Source of the DNA: Gryganskiella cystojenkinii
Taxonomy: Eukaryota; Mortierellomycota; Mortierellomycetes; Mortierellales; Mortierellaceae
NCBI GenBank assembly: GCA_015852425.1
Contig: JAAAIG010001042.1
Location: forward strand, 1 to 11,815
Direction: 5' to 3'
Length of the DNA stretch: 11,815 nt
A program made the translations under genes and the position numbers. The notes beneath the pieces were generated by a model that saw only the letters and a list, made by a program, of their open reading frames with translations, was not told the DNA's origin and searched no databases. Position 1 is the stretch's first letter, and the number at the start of each line of letters is the position of its first letter. Below, piece after piece: positions 1 through 11,625 of this stretch.

Positions 1-812
1 CGAGCAATTCTGGGCAGGCAAAAAACCCATGAAAGTTCAGGCGGTAGTTCATCGTAACGACGATGACGGGACGATCAAGGTTCTCGATGGATCGTCTCAC
101 CAGGTTGCTGCCGTCTAAACATTTGCATGGTATGCAACAGCAAAAGTATAGAGGGTGAGAACGAAAATGATACGTTAGAAGCCAACATTTCTGATTATTT
201 TTTTCGCACGCCACGCGAGCAACTTCTTACCAAATACATCCATAGCATTGGCTCCGTCTCTATATTGTCCTCCGTGGATGTAGACCATCACGGCAGCCTT
301 TTGCCTCTGCGAAGCATCATTTACGATTGATGTAGAAGCAGCAGCGAGCGTATTTTCATGAACAAAGATGTTCAAGTTCAAGCAGTTCTCGCCGTCAAAC
401 TCTGTGGTGTCATCGTCAAAGTCAAACTGAGAGTAAGAATTGATCCTCCGAGAAGCCCGCGTCTCGAAGGTCGGTTGGGGTGATACTGGTCTATTTTTTT
501 CAAGGTTGTGCAAGGTGAGCGAAGTTGTTGTTCAGAGTAGTTGTTGTTGTTAGAGTGGTTTCTTGTTTGGAGTGGGATATCAGGGATCGATCACTCAAAA
601 GGATAAAGACGACATCAAAAAATGATCTCCTACCCTTGCTTGGTCGTATCTCGTATCCCAGACCAGGACTCAGGTTTGACCGCTGGACGCCAACGTTCTC
701 GAGCAACTCCGTAAGGGACGTTGAGAAACTTGACAACGTGTTTCAAAGGATCCAAGAGGCCCTCGACAGTACCTTGATCGGTGATTGTGACTCTTGGTGG
801 GGCTGGATGCAT
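1..812 (-). CDS. Type-B carboxylesterase/lipase, N-terminal part (partial at window edge)
   Basis: An alpha/beta-hydrolase of the cholinesterase/carboxylesterase family, which hydrolyses ester bonds by a Ser-Glu/Asp-His triad. I rebuilt three exons on the minus strand: 812-634, 490-231 and 114-1. The introns (143 and 116 nt) have gtagga and gtaaga donors and tag acceptors, and they restore one frame of 184 codons. Visible family marks are PYGVARERWRPAVKPESW near residues 33-50, ENCLNLN at 94-100 (the family's EDCLxLN, with Asn for Asp), the oxyanion-hole HGG at 132-134 and TMNYRLN at 167-173. The nucleophile Ser (GESAG elbow) and the rest of the triad lie beyond position 1, so activity cannot be judged. 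The ATG at 812-810 has a cccgcc context and is the first in frame after a TAA; no signal peptide is seen, which suggests an intracellular enzyme. The substrate is unknown. Confidence 0.9.
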
Positions 813-912
813 GGCGGGTGGAGGGACCCTGTTGGATCTGACGTTTGTTTATGACGGAAAACGATGAATAGGTACGAAAGAAAAGAAGAGAAAGAGCAGG
901 CAAGAAAGAAAG

Positions 913-929
913 TCCCTAAAAATTAGGGA
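913..929. repeat. Perfect inverted repeat with telobox-like arms (CCCTAA/TTAGGG)
   Basis: Two 7-bp arms, tccctaa (913-919) and ttaggga (923-929), are perfect inverted copies separated by aaa. Each arm holds the telomere-type hexamer CCCTAA/TTAGGG. It lies 101 bp upstream of the esterase ATG, inside the C/T-rich leader or core promoter. In yeasts TTAGGG-type sites are bound by Tbf1/Teb1-like Myb-domain factors; a role here is inference. Confidence 0.5.
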
Positions 930-2077
930 AAAGGGGAGAAGTGCGATTTGTGTGGGAACTTTTTTTGCATACCACGGTCAGAACCTTTGATACAATATTT
1001 TTGCGTCGTTTTGTGTAGTGGGTACGCTGACACATTTGAACAGGATAGCAAATCTGCTTTTCTTCTTTGCATGTCTGATTAGTCCTTTGTGCGCAAATTC
1101 TACAGGGTAATTACGCGTGAAATATCTATGCAAAGCTGGTTGTACGATATGAGTCTTTTTCCGACCATCCTCCCGGAAGAGTGTCAAGGGACGACAAAAA
1201 GAAAACAGGTCCGTCGAGAGTGTCGTCATGGTTGTCGATAGTTCCTTTTGACGCACAGACTTCGTTCGCCATGTTGCCTCGTGCGAAAGAAAACAAGGAC
1301 TTGTGAAAGGACAAAAGGAGTAAAGGCGCCCGGATCAATTCAGACGTTGAGAAAATAAACGATGACGAAGGTTGCCGGGTTGGAACGGTTAGATCAGGAG
1401 CAGTGTGAGAAAAAAAAAATACCGTGAGGTAAAAAAAAAAGGGACGTGCCAAGCAAGGCCTGTTGGACAGAGAGCCGTTGGTGGACGCTAGGGAGACAAA
1501 GAGAGAAATCCGTATTTCACATGTGCCAAAATGCGTTCTTTGCTTGTGCCTGAAAAAAAAAGATAAAAATTGAAATGAACTTTGACAACTTTAATATTTC
1601 TGCTGACATCAAAAAGCAATGTAAAAACAAGAGCGCACCGGCAAAGGTTCTATTTTCAAAAGTCTGTCATTGGCAACATTCTTTACAATTCTTCTTGCCA
1701 AGAGAGGTCAGAAATGTTGGGCAATAAAAGTTGCCGTTCGCGGCTGCGTTTCCAGCTGTGCAAAGGATTCGTAATATCGCTGCTCCCGACTCGGCTGGTG
1801 AGTATCGAACCGGACAAAGCGAAACGAGCTGGCCTTAATTATGCTCCGAGGGGTACCTTCCGCTTGTACTGAACCAGCTGCGAAGAAAAGTAAACTAAAA
1901 GGCTGCTCACAAGTGTTGGTGAACTGAACAAAGTTGGGCATCAGCCAACCACCGCTCAAGGTCATCACAGCGGACTCTGTTGCAATTATGCTCACACGCA
2001 CAGGATGACTTCGTAAACAGAAAGTAGTGTCTGGCCTGATGAGACTTGAAAGCACCTGAATAACCGTATCTGCTTTG

Positions 2078-2085
2078 TATAAAAG
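2078..2085 (+). promoter_or_regulatory. Probable TATA box (TATAAAAG) upstream of ABC transporter gene
   Basis: An exact TATAAAAG lies 225 bp upstream of the ATG at 2310. It is followed by a long C/T-rich stretch (about 2098-2215), the usual setting for fungal transcription starts. No ATG occurs between it and 2310, so a transcript starting here would have a clean leader. Confidence 0.5.
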
Positions 2086-2228
2086 AAGTGAACGTTTTTG
2101 CTTCCTCCTCATTACGTTTGCCCATTTCTGCATCACTCATTCACCTCTTCATATTTGCATTTCTCATTCGCATTTCCTTTTCGATTTTCCGTTAAACCAT
2201 TTTTCTTTATTTCACCAGACAACTCGAG

Positions 2229-2234
2229 TATAAA
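2229..2234 (+). promoter_or_regulatory. Second TATA-like element (TATAAA) near ABC transporter start
   Basis: TATAAA lies 76 bp upstream of the ATG at 2310. It could serve as a proximal core promoter giving a short leader, or be a chance match in the leader of transcripts started from the element at 2078. Confidence 0.25.
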
Positions 2235-2309
2235 GCAAGTCTCAGGAACAAAACACTACCCTACTGAGACGCTTTTCTCTCCACAGGGAAATATACCCGC
2301 TCAGTAATA

Positions 2310-5300
2310 ATGTCCAGCTCCGCCATGGACCCCCTTGACTACTATGCGTTGCTGAAGATGGTCGATGCTCCAACGATTGTTGTAAGTGCCTCCTTGCAAA
2401 CCATCGATATCCTAAAAGAATATTGTGGTCTCGCTCAGCACAGATCGAATGTCTGTACTCTCCGAATCCTTGTCTTACATAGAAACCTCCTTTTTTTGTG
2501 TTCAAAACTATAGCCAGGAGAGGGTCCATCTTGTCAATATGTGCAGACACCGATCAACACTCCCGCGAACCAGTCCACGCCCTCGTGGGGTTGCCCAGCA
2601 GGACACTACTGTGTCTCACCAAAGCATCAGGCTGTCTGCCCACCTGTAAGCACAGTAAACGTCTCACTTGTTTTCGGTCGTACGCTGGTCGTGTTCTAAT
2701 TTTCTTTCTTGTTGTTCTCTTAGGGATTTTATTGCCCTCCCAACACCGCACAACCGATGTACTGCTGTGCTGGATACTACTGCTCCGAAGATACCAAGAC
2801 CTTAACACTCTGTCCTCAGAACCAATACTGCCCTGCAGGATCTGTCGGAGGAGGGGTAAAGTCTATTTTACTGTGTTGGCCACCGAACATGCGAGGATTT
2901 CGACTCTCCTTTCTTGATGTTAACCTCTATGCCTTCTTTTTTTTCTTTTTTTTTTTCTCGCTGCCGCCTATTAGATGTCCTGCCTCTGGCTTGCATCGTG
3001 CCCGACTGGAAGTTCATCCGCCTCCAAGTTTGGACTCGTCGCCTTTGTCCTGGTTTTTATTGTTGGCATTTGCATCGTTTTTTGTGTACAACGGAAACTG
3101 GAGCGGGTGCGGACCCATCACCTTGAGAAACGACTTCGATGGATTCATAATCACAACTTAACATACGATAATCCGTTGATGACGGATGAGGCTGACCTGC
3201 AGGAGCATGAAGGCGATCGTGACGATGATGGCGAAAGTAACGAGAGGAATACAGACGAATCCATTATTCAAATCGACCAGACCAATGACAAGACTGAGCT
3301 GTCGAGCCCAGAGTCGACCGAGATCTCGCCAGCGGTGACACTAAGCGGTCAACCCGCAAAGGCAAAGGTGACAAGACCACCATTGAAGAGAAAACTTACT
3401 CGTGTCAGCCATTCTTTCGATATTGAGTTTGAGCACTTGGGCCTGACTCTTTCTAACGGAACCACCATCTTGGAGGTAAGCCACTCTCAGTTTTAGGATA
3501 CGGGTGTTGAATTGAAATGAAACTGAAGCTAACCTATTTCTACCATTGTTCTTCAAATCTTCCAGAACGTCTCCGGAGCACTGAGAAAGGGCCGTACCTG
3601 CGCGATCATGGGCCCATCAGGATCGGGCAAAACTACACTCATTTCTATGCTCACCTCCAAGATCCCCAAGGACGAAGGTCGAATTTTGATCAACGGACAA
3701 GAAGAAGACCTCAGCCATTACAGAAAATTGATCGGCTATGTCCCGCAGGAGGACATCATGATGCGTGAACTCACTGTCCACGATGTTCTCTTGCATTCGG
3801 CTTATATGCGCCTCCCAGCAAGCTTGAACAGAGCCCAAATGACGGAAAAGGTGCTCGAGGTTGTTGATTTCCTGGGTCTGAACTCCGTCATGGACTCTGT
3901 TGTTGGTGATGCGGAGAGGAGAGGTATCTCAGGAGGACAGCGAAAACGTGTCAATATCGGTATGGAGTTAGTCACGGATCCATCAATTCTGTTCTTGGAT
4001 GAGCCGACGTCTGGCCTGGATTCGAGTACCAGTGGTGATGTCTGTCGGTTGCTCAAGTCAGTTGCTCGCAAGAAGGGCTTGACGGTCGCGGCAGTTATTC
4101 ATTCTCCCTCACCAGTCGCATTTGCCCAATTTGATGATCTCCTTCTTCTCGGTCATGGTGGTCGTGTTGTTTATCATGGACCTCGTACCGAAGCACTTAA
4201 TTATTTCACAGCAATTGGGTTCCCTATCCCCGAGGATTCCAGTCCCTCGGATTTCTACATGGACGTCATCTCGAACAACGTCAAGTCCAAGATCACCAAG
4301 AAGTTCAAGCCCTTTTATCTGGCCCGGTACTGGGAGTCCTATTGCAGACGTGCTCAGTGCTTTTATGCGGATGGTGGTCTCGGCGTCGAGTACAAGCATC
4401 CTACGCCTAATGCATCATCGCCTTCGTCGCCTCATTTCAACCCTCGTGCGGGCGCCTCGTTTGCGAACCTGAACCGGTCAGCCATGTCGGTCCAACAAGG
4501 ATTGCCGGAATCTCTGGCCATGTCGACTCTCGCCCTCCCTGCCTCATCCACCAGCGCTGGTGCTTCTTCGGGGTCTCTTCATCCTCCTAAAGATACCACG
4601 AAGAGTCCTGCTCATCACAAGAGTGTGACCATGGCTCGTAATTCGGTGCATTCTCACTCTCCAAGGTCTGGGACCTCAACGCCAAGAGCCTCCATGGCCC
4701 TATCTGATTTTACGTCAATGTACGATGCACCGATACCCGAGCACTTGACCTGGTCCCAGACTCTGGCCAAGACGGTCCGCATCTTTATCATTGACAGTCG
4801 TATGTGGTGGAAGGGTGTGTTCGCCGAGACGCAAGAGACAGTCCTGGGTCTTTTCCTCAAGGGAAGGGACCCGATCCGCAACACGGCTTCACCATTCAGG
4901 ATGTTCTGGCTCTGTCTTATGCGTGCCCGTCTCCAAATCTACCGAAACCAACGTCAGTTCCTTTACGATCAATTGCTCCATCTCGGCTGCGGTATGTTCA
5001 TATCAGTGGCGGCCTCCAAGTTTGATTACCTAGGTCGTCAGCCGGACCTGGTCTGTGCCATGACCCCCTTCCAGCTCAAGTATACCTGCGCAACTCCGTC
5101 GGATCATCTTACGGAGGTTGGTGTCTTTATTGCCCTGGGTGTCTGTTTCGCCGGTATCTCAGTTGGTGCAATGACCTTTGGAAACGAGAAGCTGGTCTAC
5201 TGGCGTGAAAAGTCCTCCGGTCTGCTCACGTTCCCATATTATCTTGCCAAGGTCATTGCGGATATCCCTCGTATCATCTTGGCGGGTATTATGTTTTCGA

Positions 5301-5764
5301 TCTCGTTGATCATCTTTTTCAACGAGCGGTCCAACTATTTCTACCTGTTGTTCATCATCATCATGCTGTACGCGGTCGCATTCGCGATGGGCTACCTGCT
5401 CTCGGCGCTGGTCCCCCAAAACAGAGTCGCCTTGGTCGGCACGGGCTTTACACTCGCCTGGGCGATCGTGTTTTCTGGTGATGCGCCTGATCTAGCGGAC
5501 GTGATGGGTAACAGTGCTTCGGGCGGGTACAAGGCGACGAGTTGGATCTGGGTGATCTCTGCGCCGAGATATGCGATCGAGGCGATTTACCTGCGAGAGG
5601 TTCAGGCCCGTCCCTGGGAAGAGATCAAGAACGCACCATTGGCGCATACTTATGAGTTGGGACAGTTTTGGTGGTGCTTCCAGGCGATGGCCTGTATTCT
5701 TCTTGGATGGCATGTCCTTGCGTTCTTTAGTTTCAAGTTCAAGGATCGATCCAAGCAAAAGTAG
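2310..5764 (+). CDS. ABCG-type ABC transporter with Cys-rich N-terminal domain (half-size, NBD-TMD)
   Basis: An ATP-driven membrane exporter of the ABCG/White class; the domain order resembles yeast Adp1 and plant ABCG24/28. Five exons (2310-2381, 2514-2645, 2724-2855, 2975-3475, 3566-5764) join in phase 0 to about 1011 residues. Residues 25-122 form a Cys-rich region with 12 cysteines in CPAGHYC/GFYC-like repeats, then a membrane segment at about 131-150 and an acidic linker. The nucleotide-binding domain shows Walker A GPSGSGKT (295-302), Q-loop YVPQED (Q340), signature ISGGQ (400-404), Walker B ILFLDE (420-425) and H-loop His458 in VIHSPSP. A Ser/Pro-rich stretch (about 556-668) precedes the membrane domain, with five or six hydrophobic segments from about 748 to 1002. 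All ATPase motifs are intact. The substrate is unknown. The weak point is the N-terminus: no signal peptide is seen, so an upstream exon may be missing. ATG 2325 is an alternative in-frame start. Confidence 0.9.
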
Positions 5765-6318
5765 ATATCGTTATATATACTTTTTCGTAGACTTCATAAT
5801 TTACACCTTAATAATGCGCGTTTTGCTGAAGCTCAAAGTCGAAGATCCATGCTAATTTTAAGGGGCATCGACGTCACAAATCGACTGGGTGACCCCACAC
5901 GGGACTCAGGCGGACCATCGAGAGAAAGAGAAAGTGATGCATCCCCTTGGATTTGCAATTAACTCGACTCTATTTCTTCTATTTGCACGTTCGTCCTTTC
6001 TCTGTCCTTCACTCTTTTCTCTCTTTCCATTCCATTGCATTGCTGCGAAAGGAAAATAATAACAACAGCAATAACAACTCATCCCCTCTCACGACAGGTA
6101 CCGCTCTCATTTTACTCTCCACTCTTTCTTCCCCGAGGAGGAATCTACACGCGTGTCGTCTACTTTTCATTCAAAAAGAGTCGAGATTCCCTAATTTAAC
6201 ATTTTCAACCTTTTGCCTCGGCCGTTGTTCCTTTAAAACCGCTCATAGCAAACAGCAAAAGACTCACCACGCACCAGACTCAGGATATACCCTTCCACAT
6301 TCGTCACATTGATACACA
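5765..6318. promoter_or_regulatory. Intergenic region: ABC gene 3' end and VMA1 promoter/leader
   Basis: The first 100 bp or so are A/T rich and should hold the 3' end of the ABC transcript. The plus strand then becomes C/T rich from about 5965 to 6040 and again at about 6080-6135, as expected for a highly expressed fungal housekeeping promoter; I see no clear TATA box. A GACGTC palindrome (5869-5874, CRE-like core) and one CCCTAA hexamer (6189-6194) are the only named motifs I noticed, and both could be chance. No coding sequence is supported. Confidence 0.55.
5772..5777 (+). terminator. TATATA element just after ABC transporter stop codon
   Basis: TATATA lies 8 bp after the TAG at 5762-5764, with AATAAT about 37 bp further on. 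In yeasts TATATA acts as a 3'-end efficiency element and A-rich hexamers as positioning elements; use in this organism is inferred. Confidence 0.3.
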
Positions 6319-9305
<2,987 letters not shown>

Positions 9306-9561
9306 GGAGAATCGAGTGTCGTTGATGCCCATTGTTGTGGAATAAGAAACAGAGAAAAGTCATACAATTTTTGCCTTGTGGCATTGCGAAGAAATTATTA
9401 AAATTACCAGGATCCATTTTTATCATCGAAAAGAGAAGACCACAAGGCACACGATACATGCGTGGGATATTGGATGCAATAGTGTATATTTTTTGTGTGT
9501 GGAATGGATGTAATAATGCTATGATAAGGATGCAATAGGGAGAGGAGGCTTTGTAATCAAG
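9306..9561. other. Convergent 3' region between VMA1 and SSF1
   Basis: A 256-bp spacer where the two genes' 3' ends meet. It is A/T rich and holds a spaced inverted repeat (9372-9381 with 9440-9449) and three copies of GGATGYAATA (9472, 9506, 9528). Both transcripts must end here or overlap. No coding sequence is supported. Confidence 0.6.
9372..9449. repeat. 10-bp perfect inverted repeat with 58-nt spacer
   Basis: The arm tgccttgtgg (9372-9381) is the exact reverse complement of ccacaaggca (9440-9449). It starts 67 bp after the VMA1 stop. The RNA from either strand could fold into this stem, so it may help 3'-end formation, but a chance match of this size is possible. Confidence 0.4.
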
Positions 9562-11133
9562 TTACTCGTCATCGTCGCTGAGACCCTCCATCATATCGTT
9601 ATCATCACCAGAGAAATCACCCTCTTCATCCGAGAACTCTGGGGCCATGTCACCCATATCTGAGTAATCATCCGAGTCGTTAAACTCCTCTTGATCCTCC
9701 TCGTCCTCATTATCCTCATCATCTTGAGAGCGCTTCCTCTTTCCTTGCGCGTTATCCTCCTCCTCCTCCTCCTCCTCGGCATCCTCGGGCTTACGAGGCG
9801 CGCCACCGGTTGCGATACGATGAGCCTCCTTGGCGGCCTCCTTCTCGGCCTTCTTCTTGATAACATTGAGCTCCTGAGTCTTGCGACGGGAGGCCTTCTC
9901 CTGAGCCTTCTTTTGACGTTCGGCCTTCTGGGCCTTGAGCTCCTCTGCAGACTTCTTGACAAAATCGTGGTAAAGGACCTCACCATCGCACATACCACTC
10001 TGAATCTTGACCAACTTCAATTCCATCCTAGGTCCGAGCTCGACCAATTTAATAGCTCTTTGATCCTGACGCTTGTTATTCCTTCCCACATAATCCTGTC
10101 CAAGTGTGACATGAGAATCGGGACCGTCCTCGACATCGGATTCAGAAGCAAAGGCACCACGCAAAACATAATCCGAGATATCTTCGAATCCCTTGAGATC
10201 TGGAACGCCTGTGGTGATGACACGTTTGATGGATTTGGAGATGCCGACGGGTTTAACTGAGACGTTGTAATGACGGAAATCGATATGTTTTGTTTCGCTG
10301 TTGTAGTTCAACAGGACGACACGACGGGCATCGGCCAAGTGCATCTACGAGGAAAAATTAAAACAATATCATTAGCCGTATGACCAAAGGAACAATGGTG
10401 CTTTCGGATAATGGCAATCAAAAAAATATCCTCTCGTCCTGTGCTGTCTTGTTGATCCTTACAGTTTGAATGTTGATTGGGGGGAACATGTTCTGGAAGA
10501 CAGTACTCATCAACTTCATCTCGTTGGAATCACCAAAGTTGTTGAGAACCAATAGAGGGGCGACCTGGAACTCAAGACCAGGTGATTTCGGTGTCTTTTG
10601 CATCGCTGTGATATCCTTGGCAAGAGAATAGGACTTGACTTGGAAATTGAGAGTGGGTCCACGGGGGAGACGCGCGATACGCATGTTGGTTCCATGTTCT
10701 GTCCTGGACAAGATCACAAAGTGAGTAACGCCGAGAGGTCCAGCGACGGCGACGAAATCACGAAGACGGTTGTTTTTACGTTCCTGTATTTGTGGTTGTT
10801 GTTTGTGTAATTCGTCGTCGGATAGTCATATGAGTGATAATGATGAAAAAGGAAGTTAAAACACTACAGTTAGAGATCATTCTTGGCCGATATTCGTTTC
10901 TTTCTTGTTCATATCGACTGGCGAACACATATTTTTTTTTGTCTTTTTTTTACCCTAAGCTTGGTAGCAGTGTTGGGTTCCATGAGGCGACGGATATCAG
11001 AGACGAGACCCATGACAGAGCCACCGACTTCACCAGAACGCATGACAAAGGTCTTTGGGACCTTTACAGCGTTTGGGTTTTCGCCCTCCTCGGCCTTCTT
11101 GTGGGTGCGAGTCTTTTTGCGTCCCTTTCCCAT
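9562..11133 (-). CDS. SSF1: Brix-domain ribosome biogenesis factor, Ssf1/Peter Pan family
   Basis: A nucleolar assembly factor for the large (60S) ribosomal subunit, acting with Rrp15/Rrp14-type partners in pre-27S rRNA maturation (family knowledge from yeast). Three exons on the minus strand (11133-10954, 10783-10463, 10344-9562) join in phase 0 to 427 residues; yeast Ssf1 has 453. Introns are 170 and 118 nt with gtaaaa/cag and gtaagg/tag ends. The Brix domain spans about residues 28-282: FVMRSGEVG, RRLMEPNTATKL (49-59), DFVAVAGPLGVTH, PRGPTLNFQV (100-109), FPPINIQT (160-167), IDFRHYNV and the closing ELGPRMELKLVKI (269-281). A Lys/Glu-rich probable helix follows (about 298-345), then GKRKR (368-372, likely nuclear signal) in a very acidic tail (354-427). 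The start MGKGRKKTRTHKK is basic, as in the family. Confidence 0.95.
9755..9777. repeat. Trinucleotide repeat (TCC/GAG) in the SSF1 acidic tail
   Basis: Seven TCC units on the plus strand equal seven GAG codons on the coding strand, giving a run of seven glutamates. Perfect trinucleotide runs like this often vary in length between strains. Confidence 0.85.
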
Positions 11134-11625
11134 TATGATATGATGTGAATATGTATGTGGCTAAAGAAGGGTAAAAGAAGTGTCAAACAATGAATGGATG
11201 AATTGGGTATGAGATGAAGATGAAGGGAGATGGAGATGATGGAATTGAACTGAGGGATGGACTATGTCTATAATGAAATGAATGCCGCCCGGTCAAGGTG
11301 TAAAAAAAAAAAGAAAAAACCGTGTTTACAAAGTGTGACTGCCACTATGCGTGTGACTGTTTATTAAGTTTCCGCGAGACGTGTAAAACGCATCGACTGT
11401 CCCTCTTCCGCACTCCTCCTCCGTCTCCTCAGTGGCAAAAAAGTCTCCTTCAGTGGCAAAAGAGTTTAAAAAATGCATACAAGAATAGCTTCTCTTTGTC
11501 TTTCTCGCTCTTTCCCACATCTTACCCTCTCTCCCCGTCAACTGACGTACTCTTCACCAACGCGTCACTCTCTTCTCAGTCTTCACCTCCAAAAACGTTT
11601 CTCCTCCATCCTTCGTTCAGACAAA
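11134..11625. promoter_or_regulatory. Divergent promoter between SSF1 and the downstream gene
   Basis: A 492-bp shared upstream region. Near SSF1 the plus strand is purine rich (11160-11270), which reads as a C/T-rich leader for SSF1. An A-run follows at about 11303-11320. Near the plus-strand gene (11480-11620) the sequence is C/T rich, again leader-like. A tandem repeat with AGTGGCAAA cores sits between them at 11423-11463. No TATA box is obvious and no coding sequence is supported. Confidence 0.55.
11423..11463 (+). repeat. 20-21 bp tandem repeat with PACE-like AGTGGCAAA cores
   Basis: Two adjacent near-identical units: GTCTCCTCAGTGGCAAAAAA (11423-11442) and a 21-bp copy (11443-11463) with one extra T and a G near the end. 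The AGTGGCAAA cores begin at 11431 and 11452, 21 bp apart or about two helix turns. The core is one base from GGTGGCAAA, the yeast proteasome control element bound by Rpn4; binding here is only inferred. Confidence 0.65.

Larger units (their letters stand above)
813..2309. promoter_or_regulatory. Divergent intergenic region between esterase and ABC transporter genes
   Basis: About 1.5 kb with no gene I can support. Next to the esterase start (roughly 850-930) the minus strand is strongly C/T rich, as fungal 5' leaders often are. A/T-rich stretches and A-runs occur at 1410-1440 and 1552-1570. Next to the ABC gene the plus strand is C/T rich from about 2098 to 2215, and there is no ATG from 2042 to 2309. 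Several open frames cross the region, the longest about 140 codons on the minus strand (1708-2136), but none has a recognisable domain. I saw no tRNA, repeat family or transposon remnant. Confidence 0.6.

Noticed and set aside
1126..1272. A 48-codon minus-strand open frame starting with a strong context (caacATGG) after a C/T-rich stretch
   Set aside because: The start looks good, but the peptide matches nothing I know, has no repeat or domain and overlaps another open frame. It could be a small gene or an upstream leader exon; RNA evidence would be needed.
1790..1825. GTTCGAT-like T-loop on the minus strand, considered as a tRNA
   Set aside because: The flanking bases do not form a T-stem, and no acceptor stem or anticodon arm could be found nearby.
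1708..2136. A 142-codon minus-strand open frame upstream of the ABC gene
   Set aside because: No recognisable domain, no clear leader, and it overlaps the probable ABC core promoter (TATAAAAG at 2078). Length is possible by chance in 1.5 kb.
4122..4472. A 116-codon Ser/Arg-rich plus-strand open frame inside the ABC gene
   Set aside because: It is in another frame of the conserved ABC transporter exon 5 and reflects its codon composition.
9691..10260. A 189-codon Leu-rich plus-strand open frame resembling a membrane protein
   Set aside because: It is the antisense shadow of the acidic, Lys/Glu-rich part of SSF1; GAG/GAA/AAG codons read backwards as CTC/TTC/CTT and mimic a hydrophobic protein.
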